From the NCBI GenBank assembly GCA_036346405.1, contig CM070559.1:35935889-35999888 (forward strand): a DNA stretch of 64,000 nucleotides, written 5' to 3'. Each line of letters begins with the position of its first letter. The first letter of the stretch is position 1. The notes beneath the pieces are model-generated. The model worked only from the letters and a program-made list of their open reading frames with translations. It searched no databases and was not told the DNA's origin. Both the position numbers and the translations under genes were made by a program. This stretch comes from Phyllostachys edulis. Its lineage: Eukaryota; Streptophyta; Magnoliopsida; Poales; Poaceae. This document shows positions 23,113 through 34,226 of this stretch, one piece after another.

Positions 23113-23757
23113 ATAGAGAAGAGATGAGGAATAGAATGGTAGAACGTATTCGTACCTGGGACACAAATCTGAAAAATTAATTGCAACCAAGCCCCATCCG
23201 AACCACATCGATCCCATGTAAGCTAACCAAGCACAAAGAACCGGCATCAATTACCCTCAGTACCAATCAGAGAGTATTAACCAAACCCACCATTTTGCCC
23301 CATTCATTTTGTCAATCAACCCACAAAGATGAACTAAACAAGATGCACGTAATTAATGCACATACACCAATAGCCCTCGGTTTACATCACGAGCAAGGGA
23401 CTATTAATATGAACTAATTATTAATTCAATTTCAGATAAGACTATTAACATCATTGAGCGCTTCAACAAACTATCAAGGTGCCACTAGCCAATAAGCATC
23501 CGCTGATCATTGCATTCATTTATATTTATGATTTCTCTACTTCTCTCTACATGTATGTATTACACATTTACACTTCTCTGCAATGATGCACTTCTCATCA
23601 TGTATGTATGTATTACACATTTAGCATCTGGGCTCTGGCCAATGGCCATCATCATCAGCATCAACCAACAACCAGACAACATCAAGAAGACAAGAAGGGG
23701 ACTTACGCGTTAGTGGGAGAGCTGGAGAGGTTGGAGGCACGAGGGAGGTCTGAGGCA
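23113..23757. other. Unassigned AT-rich DNA
   Basis: No gene is supported. A local direct repeat containing catgtatgtattacacattta occurs at about 23550 and 23602. The boundary at 23757 is where recognisable hAT transposase similarity stops. Confidence 0.4.
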
Positions 23758-24665
23758 CATACATCATTGACCGATGCATTATCCAAAGTAAGGGCAAGCA
23801 ATTTCCTATCAAGATTCCAGTCCACTACACTATCATGAAATTGTGCGCACAAGTTTCTTCCTGAATGGTGTCCTTCTACATGCATAAACTTAATAATTCT
23901 TTTCTGCATGTTCCAATTGTCATCTATCCAATGCACAGTGATACACATGTAACCTTTATTTTGGTTTGATGTCCACATGTCCATAGTTGTACTAAAGCGG
24001 CATGCAAGTGTTTTGAAGTAATCATACAACTTCTTCTTTTCCTCTACAAAGATATTCAATATATCTTTTCTGGCAGTAATGCGACTCTTAATTGGAAAAC
24101 TAGGGCGTAGTGACTTGATAAACTCCACAAAGTAGTCATGCTCAACAATATTAAAGGGATATTCATGCATGATAATTGCCAAATATAATTTTTTTTTCAA
24201 ACTGTCAGCCTCATCATACCTATAAGTCTCAATAGATGCAGTGCTGCTATCATCTCCACTCTTCATCAATTTTAGAAGTTGTTGGCCTCCCTTGATTTGG
24301 TGCTTGCTACCCAAGTGATTCCAAAAGACTGATGTGCCTCTCGAACTCTCACAACGAGATCCGTACCTACACTTGTTGCATTTAGCCCAATACTCTGTAA
24401 TCATCTTGCCATCTGATCCTTTCTTCTTTTTCTCATATTTTGTATAGTGCTCCCAAACATCAGAGCTGCACTTCTTTGCTCTCTTTGCAGCAGGAGCAAG
24501 AATGTCGGTCTCGACACCAGTCTCACCAGTTAAATCAACTTCATTCCTTGGTACCAATGCACCATCAACTGGATCATTTGTAGCAGTGGAAGGTGGTTGT
24601 GGCACCGGCAAAGCAGGAGATGTATCGCTTACACTTGCACTGCTACTTCCAGTTGTAGATTCCAT
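23758..24665 (-). pseudogene. Ac-like hAT transposase, N-terminal half
   Basis: The frame begins with ATG at 24665 (MESTTGSSSAS). Residues 66-122 form a BED zinc finger (SDVWEHYTK, Cys96/Cys99, His117/His122). The following segment (IIMHEYPFNIVEHDYF, SLRPSFPIKSR, then STTMDMWTSNQNKGYM) is diagnostic of Ac/Tam3-type transposases. The first catalytic Asp lies in MDMW and the second in LTLDNAS. Similarity ends just after that, at about 23758, at a possible splice donor (gatgtatgtg). No C-terminal half or dimerisation domain is found downstream, so the copy is truncated. A 9.5-kb MULE begins 49 bases upstream of the ATG and separates it from its Ac-type terminus near 35862. Confidence 0.88.
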
Positions 24666-24713
24666 CACAAATCTAGCACAACATAGTGGAGGAAATACAT
24701 AAGATATCAATGA

Positions 24714-24975
24714 GAATTTTTTTTAAATAATCTATTTTTTATTCCGAAGTACAGAAATAATACCGCTTAATTTTTTTTTACGAATAATCGCTTTGTCAGC
24801 CGTCACGGTTAGGCGATTTTCTCAAGTCGCCCAACCGCCGGGCGACAATCACTCAAGTCGCCTAATAGTATAGCGATTTAAAGTTCCGAGGTGTTGTCGC
24901 TTTGTGGATTGGCGACTTGGTGTGAGTTGACTCAAGTCGCCCAACCGTATGGCGACTTGGGGCGACTATAAATCT
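24714..24975 (+). repeat. Left TIR and subterminal region of the 9.5-kb MULE
   Basis: The outer 70 bases match the right end in inverted orientation. The inner part holds repeated (a)agtcgccc / gggcgac words. A TATA box, TATAAAT, lies at 24967-24973 directly after the last word and would drive the PMD-like gene. Confidence 0.9.
24967..24973 (+). promoter_or_regulatory. TATA box of PMD-like gene
   Basis: TATAAAT follows the gcgact word cluster. A purine-rich leader (gagaggaaaagagg...) starts about 50 bases downstream. Confidence 0.6.
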
Positions 24976-25179
24976 ACTACGTCGAACTGCCGCCATTCAA
25001 CACGCGAGACGCCAGAGCCAACCGAGACGAGAGGAAAAGAGGAGAAAGAGAGAAAGAAAAGTAGGGGGAAGAAGAAGAGGAGGAAAAAGAGTTATTCGTT
25101 TTAGACGATTTATTAAGACAGTAAGTTTATAGTATTAATTTGTACAAGTTTATATTTGAAACCATGGTAGGTTAGCAAA

Positions 25180-25567
25180 TAGTGTTAGCAATTTTATGTA
25201 TAGTGACATAGTGTTAGCAATTATTTAGAGATGGCATATAGTGTTAGCAATTTTATGTATAGTGACATAGTGTTAGCAATTATTTAGAGATGTCATATAG
25301 TGTTAGCAATTTTATGTATAGTGACATAGTGTTAGCAATTATTTAGAGATGGCATATAGTGTTAGCAATTTTAGGTATAGTGACATAGTGTTAGCAATTA
25401 TATAGAGATGGCATATAGTGTTAGCAATTTTATGTATAGTGACATAGTGTTAGCAATTATTTAGAGATGACATATAGTGTTACCAATTTTATGTATAGTG
25501 ACATAGTGTTAGCAATTATATAAAGATGGCATATAGTGTTAGCAATTTTATGTATAGTGACATAGTG
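25180..25567. repeat. Tandem array, 59-bp unit, about 6.6 copies
   Basis: Each unit contains tagtgttagcaattttatg followed by tagtgacatagtgttagcaa and a ttatttagagatggca end. The unit itself is built of two related halves of about 29 bp. The array lies between the leader and the first coding exon of the PMD-like gene, probably in an intron. Confidence 0.95.
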
Positions 25568-25951
25568 TACTATTGTGCGTCTTTGCGCTAATTATGTATA
25601 TGTTACTTTTCTAAATGCTTGTTTATATAATGATAAACATGTCGATAACGCGTGCATTCGCAAATGCTAGTTTATAGAATGTTAAATACACGATACATGG
25701 TTCCAAACACGTTGGATTATCAAACATGTCAAATTTTGTTTTTCCCTGAAAGCTTCACCCATTATAAATATGCATAGTAACGATGATGTATTAAATATTT
25801 CGCAATCCATAGCAGTCGGTATAGGCGTTAACGTAATATATCCTTTCATAGGAAAAATAATGTCATTGTGTTGGGGCAAAGTGTAATGCCATTGGAGTAT
25901 AATTTAAATGTGTAAGTAATATGAATGCTTTTAATTTCTTAATTTGCGTGT

Positions 25952-28500
25952 ATGGCTCAAGACCACGTGGTTCGGATTGGCATTTTAGTCTGCTGGACCG
26001 GTTGGTCGACGTCAAGACCGCATGAGCCGTCGTGTGCCGATCCGGTTGGCGGGACGACGCGGCCGAGTTGGGGTGGTTCAGACGCGACACCCCGACGGGC
26101 TTGGAGACTAGACCCACGCTGGGTAGAGAGGTTTGTCCGCAAATTTGTCACTTTTTGTATCAGATGTCCACTATGTACTTACTTCTTCGTGCTTTGTAGG
26201 CTGAGCCGTTCCGGCCTTCTACCACTCGCACGGATGGTAGAGGCCACCGAAGAGGACGGCGGTTTGGTCGATGACGATGGGGAGGTTCAGGCCGGTCCGG
26301 AGCGGTCACGACGATTCCCATTCGACCGGTCGCTCCTGACTGCCCTGGTGGACCGTTGGCGGCCCGAGACGCACACCTTCCACCTCCCTTTCGGGAGATG
26401 GCTCGACTCTGCAGGATGTCGCGATGTCGCTGGCTTGCCTATCGCGGAGCACTGCATTCTCGCCGGACGCGGTGTGGATCGCGCGACGCCTGTTAGGCGT
26501 TTTTGTATGCGTTCTTGGAGGCAGCGCCTCCGATTTCGACTTCTGAGCGGCAATGGCATGGCCCGCCTGCGGTGGCTTTCGCAGCCCGTAAGTATAGTAC
26601 CTACTTTCCATGTTTAGCGATTCATTGAGGCCTAGCCATATGACGGGCTTACTAATTATTCGTTTACAGAGGTCGAGCGGATGGTCCCATAGCCCACCGT
26701 CGACCGGTGTCGCGGCACCGGAGGCGCACTGTTGGCTCTTCTACGGGCATCGCTACCAAAGAGCCACGGTGACTCCGTCGACGCCTGCCTCGTGGGGTAC
26801 GCGAGGGCCATCGCCGACGGCGAGGAGCTAGAGATCAGTTGGGGATCAGCCGTACTTGCCGCGACGCATCGCGACATGTGCGATCGTCTTTGAGGACGAA
26901 GCCCGCATCTATCCTCACAGTCGCCCCCATCGCTGCTGTTGTGGTCGCTCGAGCGCTTCTCTGGACGCCCATGCCGATAGACTCCGGACCGTCTGGCGCG
27001 GACATGTACCATGGGGACGCGGTGGGCCGCCGATCGTAGGGTCCCTTTGGTGCCGTGACGGTACATATTTCCCTATATATTTTCTACTGATCATATTACG
27101 GTAATCCTTTGTAACCATTGTTTTGGCTCGCAGCACGCAGATGCACATCGCAGCAGTCACGCGTGCCTCACGAGCACTTTGTGGAGCAACCGACCGTCTC
27201 ACCACCGACGACGAAGGCCGGAGCCAGATCCGATCAGAGACGGAGGTCCGTGCTCAGCTGGGCTATCTTCATCAGGCTTTGGCGTGATCGGCGCGATCGC
27301 GGACGACGCAGAGGAAGCTCGTCTTCGACGTGTTCGCGGAGGACTACGCAGCGCACGTGGTGATGCGCCAGCCGCCTCCGTCCGTTGTTCCAGCCGTTGG
27401 GACGAGGGTGCTGAGTCGACCCACACGTGAGTTCATGCAACACATTTAGTTAACATATGTTTTGACATTTCCGTAACGATGACTTCCAATTGCAATGGTT
27501 CGCTTCGCAGCATAGTAGGAGGGTGGCACTAGGACGCAGATGGCGGGCAAGATGGAGCCGTGGGTGGCACGGTGGGCTTAACGCCTATGAGGATCGCGTG
27601 CGAGGAGGGCCAGACGACCCAAAGAGTCGTCGACGAGTACCTTCGCTGTACGCCGCAGACACGCACCAGTGGTGCATGTCGTCGACCCTCCCCGCCAGGT
27701 GCCAAGACCGACCGACGCCTACCCTCTCGCACTTAGCGCTGAATGTGCACCTCGTGGTACGTAAATCGTATTTGCAAATGTCTTCGTACTATTACCCGAA
27801 TTATAGGTTTGACGCTTTGACATACTCCTGCGAGCATGACATCAACGCGGGGTTGCTACGACGGACGGTCGATCCCGGGCAGATCGGCATTGGTCGCGAG
27901 GGTCACACGCGACGAGCTAGTGCGCTTTGTTCGCCGGGCCTACAATGCGGTGAGGCGATGCGTGGCGCCGACGCCATGCAGACGGCACACAGAGGTGGCC
28001 TCGTCGGTGCGGGAGGTGGGCTCGTCGGTCCGGAGGTGGCCTCGCGGTGCATAGGTCGCCAGCTCGGGAGGGGCACGCCCACGCGCCCCGCCGCGCTTCG
28101 CTTTTGCCTCTCGCTGCGCTGCTGCTGAAGGCAGCCGAGGGTCCGGGGGCACGCGTCGGTACACACCCCACCGCCACGCCACCGCCGCGGCGTCGTTCGA
28201 GACACGCATCGAGAGCCTCGTGGCGATATGTTTTCATCGCCGACCCATCCGGACAATATGGTGGGTATGACGACCGCGCTATGCATACCGGTCAAAGGCT
28301 TTCTCTCTTCAGTTGGCGATCGTCGATATATTGTAGAGATTAACATTACTTGCCATGCAGTCTTGTTTACGGCCGCGACGCGCCTTCTCCCCAAGACGAG
28401 GACATGCACGACGACGTGGATCTTTACCATGAAGCACCGGGAGGCCCAGGGGCACCGAGCTCAGACTGCCGAGCTCGTGATCTGCTGAGCAATTTTAGCG
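25952..28500 (+). pseudogene. Plant mobile domain (PMD/MAIN-like) gene inside the MULE
   Basis: The product starts MAQDHVVRIGILVCWTG at 25952. A later exon begins near 26200 with GLLPLARMVEA. It contains the PMD core ALVDRWRPETHTFHLPFG (about 26340-26397), broken by a frameshift immediately after. The next exon starts at 26670 (acceptor gtttacag) and carries SWGSAVLA with the following DMCD segment (about 26840-26890). A later piece reads VFDVFAEDYAAHVVMRQ (27329-27380). Donor gtaagt at 26588 supports splicing. PMD proteins (Arabidopsis MAIN and MAIL1) are nuclear proteins linked to genome stability and silencing, and transposon-borne versions are known. Several frameshifts indicate a pseudogene. 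The C-terminal limit is uncertain. Confidence 0.82.
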
Positions 28501-28859
28501 GGCCCCAGTGTTCACGCAGCCACAGTGGAGTCGACCTCCTGGGACCACGGACCAGCCAGGGCTCCTCGAGCGCTTTTCCTGTCTGGGCCCGGCCTTAGGC
28601 ACCCCGCTTCAAAGCCCAAACGGGGCGATTCTTTGGCGCGACCGGGTGTGGGGCGTGGCGGCGACGGAGGAGGTGCCATGGTGGCGATGGGGGTTTACAT
28701 CATCTGTGTTTACGTATTGTCTTCGAGGTACTATGACATGGTTATCTATACCATTGTTCTATAACTTGTATTATGTGTTGACGATTCTCCTTCGTAACTA
28801 CTATGACATGGTTGTCTATGCATTCCTCTAGCATTGTTCTATTACTTATTAATCGACTA

Positions 28860-28995
28860 GTCCACGTGTCGCTCAACCGTTGGGCGAAGATTTCATCGCC
28901 AAGTCGTTACAATCGGTTGAACGACTAGTCCACGGTCGCTCAACCGCTGGCCCAAGACTTCTCGCCAAGTCGCCCAACGGTTGAGCGACTACACG
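28860..28995 (+). promoter_or_regulatory. Internal copy of MULE subterminal motif upstream of transposase
   Basis: The segment carries repeated gtcgctcaaccg(c/t)tggg and gccaagtcgccc words, like those beside both TIRs. It ends gagcgactacacggtcatatag, then a leader with purine-rich DNA. The layout copies that of the left end (words, TATA-like box, leader), so it is probably the transposase promoter. Confidence 0.65.
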
Positions 28996-29185
28996 GTCAT
29001 ATAGAAAGCCACTCAGTCTCCTCATTGTTTGTTTCACCATTTCTCTCGGCGGACAAGCATAACAGATCTGGTTGAGGAGGAGAGGAGGTTGGGAGAGGTA
29101 CACAAAGGAGGAGCTCGAGTGAGGGAGACAAGAAGAGAGGAGGAGAGGAGCTTGTTCATACGAAGACAAGGTCTCCGCGTGAAGG

Positions 29186-29287
29186 TATCTTGGTGTTTGT
29201 TCTTGTTCTCGCTACTTGTTTGTTTAGCAAGTGTATGGGGAATGTATGTTGAGAAATCACCGGTTGCAACATTTGTAATATTTGTAG
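29186..29287 (+). other. Probable 5' UTR intron of MULE transposase gene
   Basis: Donor gtgaag/gtatctt at 29185-29186 and acceptor atttgtag at 29286-29287 flank a T-rich stretch. The ATG follows three bases later. Confidence 0.6.
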
Positions 29288-29289
29288 TC

Positions 29290-31885
29290 ATGTCGGAGGC
29301 CACAAGATTGAAAGTGCATTACGGTGTTGGTACGGTTCGTGAAGGTCCGTGCGGTGTTGACCTAAGTGATTTCCAAAGAAGTCGATTTGGTACACCCGAA
29401 CTGGAGAATGCCCGAATCGGAGATGTCCTAGACCGCTCACCGTAACCTTCTCATTGGACCCCGAGGTGTGGAGTGTCGTGATACAAGGGGTTTGGAGTAG
29501 GTCTCCTCACGCACATTCGGTGGGAGTTGAGCGAGTGATGCGCGGTTGCATGGAAGGCATATCTGGAAGGTCAGAGGCGCCGTGGCTACGATCAGGTGCT
29601 ACTCGTGCGAGCATGTCCGGCGAACTCGCGAGTTCTTCCGACGGCTCCCGTCGTGTTGGTGGGAGCAGCTCGGACGCAGTGCGTGTGGTTCATGACAAAC
29701 ACGCGGTGGCCGATGTTGCTGAGGCAGAAGAGGAGGCTGAGGCAGAAGAGGAGGCCGAGGCGTAAGAGGAAGCGAGGCGAAATATCGTGCGAGCGTGCCG
29801 GTGCCCATGCAGATGCAGGGGAGCATGTCCACAGCATAGTACATCAGATGGAGATTGATGACTTGACAGCTCGAGCGGAGGAGGAAGCTTTACAAGAGGA
29901 TGGTGATAACTCTTCCGAGGAGGATTTAAGGTCCCATCCCGCAGAATGGAATAGGGTGGACGTTGAGGGTCTTTTTGCACACGACGCGCACGAATCACCG
30001 TGGGAGTACAATGGGGCGGAGGTTCGACTTCGTGCAATGTTTGTCGACAAGGGATCACCGCAGATGCCATTAAGTATGGGCCTTGTCAATGAAACGGCCG
30101 CTTCGTGTACTCAAATCCAACAGAGCAAGACACCGTGGTATGCGAAAGAAGTCACGTGTCCTGGCGTGTGCACGCAAGGAGACCCAAGTCTGAGACTCAC
30201 CGGATTGTCTCGGGTGGAGCCGCACTCGCTTGCTCGAGAGTGTTTTGCCAAACATCGCAACTCGACATCCACCTTCATAGCCAATGTCATGTACGGAGAG
30301 ATAGTGAAGAAGCGGGACCGAGGCCAAGCACATCATGGTGGCTATCGGCGTAAATTCAAGTACAAGATTAGCTACGCCAAGGCATGGCGTGCTAAGCGAA
30401 GGCTTTGGAAAGGAGGTTCGGTTCTTTCGAGACATCTTACGACAACCTTCCTCAGATGCTCCGTGTGCCGCAAGACAGAACCCGCACATACATTGTCAGT
30501 GAAGGACCGCCACCAAAAGACCGCCGCTAGGTTTTATGGTCTTGCAGAGGACCTTCTTAGCATTCGGTCCATGCATCAATGCATTCGCATACATGTTGCC
30601 CGTGATCTCAGTGGATGGGACATTTCTAACTGGGACATACAAGGGCATGATCCTGACGAAGAATTGGCGTTGATGGCAACAATCAGATTCTGCCCTTAGC
30701 CATCGCTTTCGTGGAAAGTGAGAATTACGACAGCTGGTTGTGGTTCCTTCGTCATCTGAAGGAGGGAGTAGTTGGGGCACGTCCTAATGTCTGCATAATC
30801 CATGATCGCCACTCCGGGATGATGAAGGCCATCCGACAACTTCAGAAGACCCCAATGAGCCGCCTCGCCGGACTCGAGGAATGATGGTGCATTCGCCATC
30901 CGGGGCCAACTTCTTCAAACAGCCAGCAAAGAACCTTTGATGAAACTGTTCAAGAGGCTTGCCATGCGAACCAAAGAACGTAAATTTGATGCATTGTGGC
31001 GTATGTTGGACGAGCACACCAAGAAGCATGTCGCCGAGAGAAACAAGCGCCCCTCATTCCTCGGGAGGCACAATGAGCGCCACACCATCAAGGAGCTCGA
31101 CCCTCCCCATTTGACGCGGAGGACCTCGAGGGACATTGGATGTTTCTCTCATTGGATTGAGGCCGAGCCATTGGAAAAGTGGTCCTTACTTCACGACACG
31201 GACGGCGCAAGGTATGGCATAATGACCACTAACCTTGCAGAGGTGTACAACTGGTTATTAGGGCCTCCGTTGTCGACCTCTTGTCGCCATTGTTGAAGGC
31301 GCTCGCATGGTACAATCGGATATTTCAGGAAAGACATGCAAATACGGCACTTCATGCAGCCAACCCACGACCCATATTGCTCCAAGATTACTACATACAT
31401 GCAGGCCAAGACCGAGAAGGCTCGACGCACGGTCTTCAGAATGGGCACACGGAGCATCGATTCGACGTGATCCTCCGAGACAGAGCCGATTCGAACGGCT
31501 CGGCCTCTTGTTACCCATGAGGTATGCCTTGGAGACCATGTGAATGAACCTAGTTGCACATGCAACAAGCTAAAGCTCCTTCACAAGCCATGCTCTCATG
31601 TCCTCGCCAGCGTGTGGGACCATCCGCATGGACCCATTGAACTTCAGACGAGTACTTCATGAAGGAAAGGGTGCAAAGGTGTGGTGCGGCGAGCTAAGAG
31701 GCTTCGTGGTTGTTGGTAACTTCTCCACATTAGATATTGCAAATAGGACTTGGGTTCCGGATCTAGACCTATTGAGGGGAAGGGCCGTTACAGAGTCGTC
31801 GCGATTCGAACGATATGGACGAAGGGAAGCTCATAGCCAAGGTAGACGCAGAGTATAGCCGCCGCCAGAAGGGCACACTGTGAGA
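29290..31885 (+). pseudogene. mudrA-like: MuDR-type (MULE) transposase
   Basis: ATG at 29290 opens MSEATRLKVHYG, a typical N-terminus of grass MULE transposases. An acidic AEEEAEAEEEAEA tract follows near 29725. The DNA-binding region and the segment ISYAKAWRAKRR lie in the frame at 29596-30699. The MULE DDE core is seen in another frame from about 30690 (ILPLAIAFVESENYDSW, WFLRHLKEG and IIHDRHSGMMKAI). The motif YGIMTTNLAEVYNWLL is at 31210-31260. A SWIM zinc finger, CTCNKLKLLHKPCSH, lies at about 31555-31605, and a C-terminal RNDMDE-like piece near 31810. Shifts between frames and internal stops disable it. Active relatives cut and paste the element, giving 9-bp TSDs. The terminal CCHC knuckle found in some relatives is not seen. 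Confidence 0.9.
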
Positions 31886-31899
31886 ACTTGCAAGGCGCC

Positions 31900-32330
31900 T
31901 GCTGACACTTAGGAACTTGTATTACAACTGCTACTATGTTGTAACTTGTAGTTCAGTCAGTACTTTGGTTTTGTAAGCAACTACCGAACTAATTGTGTCG
32001 TAATTGTACTTTGGTTCTTGTAAGCAACTACCGAACTGCTAGTATGTTGTATCGTAATTTAGCGACAATATCTGCTATGGAATAGCTTGGTTTTCATAAC
32101 TCGCTCATACAATGCATATTTGTTCGATGCATATAACTTAAAGCACGCGACACATCAATACAACATGCCAACTCAATAAAAGGCAACCGCAATAACGCTG
32201 GCCCACCATTTCGCTACATGCTTTAGGAGATTGAACATAAGTGAGAGAAAGGGACACTACCGCCCCTAATTGTAGAAGGGACACTACCGCGCCTAATTGT
32301 AGAAGGTGCCTCTCGCTACCCACATAGAGT
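31900..32330. other. MULE spacer between transposase and GRF gene
   Basis: This AT-rich stretch follows the transposase end. It has local repeats (tgtaagcaactaccgaact twice near 31970-32040; gggacactaccgc twice near 32250-32290). Nothing coding is recognised. Confidence 0.4.
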
Positions 32331-32339
32331 GTTCTCCAG

Positions 32340-32878
32340 TTGGACGCCTCGGGCGTGGTCGGTCGTCGTTATAGTGGCACGCACATATGCAAATAGGGTT
32401 GGCACAAAGAAGATGTGGGATCATAGGAACTTCCTATGTTCACGACCTCCTCATTGCCCCTCTCATGTTGCATCATATGGAGGTCATCATTTTGCTCCTT
32501 GAGATCGCTAATTTGCGCCTCCAAATAAAAGATTCGGTCCCACAATACATCCAGTAACGCACAACATGTCGCTCATAGGGAGGATCGATCCAATGGTGAA
32601 GTTGCATTTCGCCATCTGCTACAAGTGACGGTTAGTATGCAGGATGTATTAGCAGTAACATAAATAAAACTATTTACCCCAGAGTATGGGCATCGGAAGA
32701 AACGCCGTCCACCATCGAAAGGGCCGTCTATGACCTGCACGATAGCGTCGTCCCCGTGTCCGCATTTCGGCCATACCGGTTGAGCACGCTTGTTCGGCAT
32801 CAACCGGTAGTTAGGGCCGAAGTCCTCCCTCCTTTCTAGGGAAGGTTCGCCTTGGCGACCGGTTATCTTGGTCCCCAA
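32340..32878 (-). pseudogene. GRF-type zinc-finger / coiled-coil gene inside the MULE
   Basis: On the minus strand, exon 1 (32678-32878) starts MGTKITGRQ. It contains WPKCGHGDDAIVQVIDG and GGRRFFRCPY, the core of a GRF zinc finger. An intron with GT-AG ends follows (32619-32677). Exon 2 begins QMAKCNF, supplying the last zinc-binding Cys, and continues in a shifted frame as HWIDPPYERHVV. A third frame gives IFYLEAQISDLKEQNDDL, a predicted coiled coil. This domain order (GRF finger, W-D, then coiled coil) is common in small plant GRF proteins whose role is unknown. Two frameshifts make it a pseudogene. It lies tail-to-tail with the transposase. Confidence 0.75.
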
Positions 32879-33026
32879 GCGCCGCCATCGTATATTATCA
32901 GAAGACGGAGAAGGTTCTTCTTCCTACGGTTTGAAGGGTCGACTGGTCCTAACTTCGGAGCGTGGGGCGTGCATTTTATAGCCCCACGGGGGGAGACTAA
33001 CAAAGCGGGTAATGTATTAGCTTGCA

Positions 33027-33365
33027 GATGACAAGACCAGACGAGGCAGCTTTCTGCAGTGATAAGACCACACGGGCGACTTTGCGCGATGCTAAGACCA
33101 AAGGAGACAGATTGCGGGACAAGACCTCACGGGCGCTTTATGCGATGATAAGACCAAAGGAGACAGCTTTCTGCAGTGACAAGACAACACGGGGCAGCTT
33201 TGCGCAGTGATAAGACCAACGGAGACAGCTTTCTGCAGTGACAAGACAACACGGGGCAGCTTTGCGCAGTGATAAGAACAAAGGAGACAGCTTTCTGTAG
33301 TGATAAGACCACACGGGGCAGCTTTGCGCAGTGACAAGACCAAACGAGACAGCTTTGCGCAGTTC
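33027..33365. repeat. Tandem array of about 32/64-bp units near right MULE end
   Basis: Units alternate between 'gataagaccaaaggagacagctttctgcagtga' and 'caagacaacacggggcagctttgcgcagtga' types, giving a higher-order period of about 64 bp with about five copies. Minor variants occur at the left edge. Confidence 0.9.
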
Positions 33366-33982
33366 AGGGTTTAGGTATAGGGTTAGGCTTTTCAGATCGA
33401 CTTGACTACCCTGACCACCTTCCCAGCTTTTAAGACCGAAAAGACAAGACTCGCAGAGAAAGACGTGACAACACTCGCCTCGCCGACTTTTTCGGACCGA
33501 TAAGACAAAGACTCGCAAAGCAAGCCTATATTGCAAGTATGCCTCTTCTCTCAAATCCCAAAAGAACCATTCGCACCGCCATCGAATCCTTCAGTTCTAT
33601 ATAAGCTTTATAAAGTACTTCATCGACTATCCGCCAATATACAAATATACGCTCGACGACTTCATTCAGAGAGACTCCTGACGCATTGTAATATCACTTA
33701 CCTATCTACGTACTATTCATTACTATCTCAATCGTCCTCACAAAATTCTCTGAAATTTAACGACTACAACAATATACGGCGATCACAAAATGTTATTGCG
33801 AGTCCGACATATTTCAGACCCTTCATATTCTACTTAAAATAAGAAATGACCAACCAACGTTGTCACCACACTTTTATCTTTACAAAAAATAACATCATAT
33901 TATACGATTTGCTAAATACAATACCTACAAAATATAATATCTATTTTAACACAAATATTCCAATTGGATTTACATAATTTCA

Positions 33983-34217
33983 GGTTTAGCGACTTCAATC
34001 GCCTTTGGTTGGGCGACTTGAACTAAGTCGCCACCAAATGCGCGACTTATCTCGTAGTCGCACATCCGCTTGGCGACTAAATCCAACACGCCTAGTCGCC
34101 CAATGGGAAGGCGACTTGGGGATTGTCGCTGGCGACGGCGACACGCGATTATTTCAGAAAAAATTAAGCGGTATTATTTCAGATTGAATAAAAAATAGAT
34201 TATTTTAAAAAAAAATC
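33983..34217 (-). repeat. Right TIR and subterminal region of the 9.5-kb MULE
   Basis: It is rich in gcgact and agtcgcc words in both orientations. The last 75 bases are the inverted counterpart of 24714-24790. The element end aaaaaaaaatc is followed by the TSD tatcaatga. Confidence 0.9.
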
Positions 34218-34226
34218 TATCAATGA

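Larger units (their letters stand above)
24714..34217 (+). mobile_element. 9.5-kb Mutator-like element with three decayed genes
   Basis: A perfect 9-bp target duplication, tatcaatga (24705-24713 and 34218-34226), flanks terminal inverted repeats. Left reads gaattttttttaaataatctattttt and onward; right is the reverse complement of gatttttttttaaaataatctattttt. Both continue through 'taccgcttaatttttt'. Subterminal zones of about 200 bp are filled with the words agtcgccc and gggcgact. In order, the element holds a PMD-like gene (+), an internal copy of the subterminal motif, a MuDR-type transposase (+), a GRF zinc-finger gene (-) and a tandem array. All genes are frameshifted, so it needs help to move. 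It sits in the leader of an Ac-like hAT. Confidence 0.95.

Noticed and set aside
25180..25567. CRISPR-like array
   Set aside because: Repeats are contiguous 59-bp units without unique spacers, in a plant transposon.
27836..28430. Several open frames on both strands of the PMD region
   Set aside because: They are GC-rich shadow frames. Only the frames showing PMD motifs were used.
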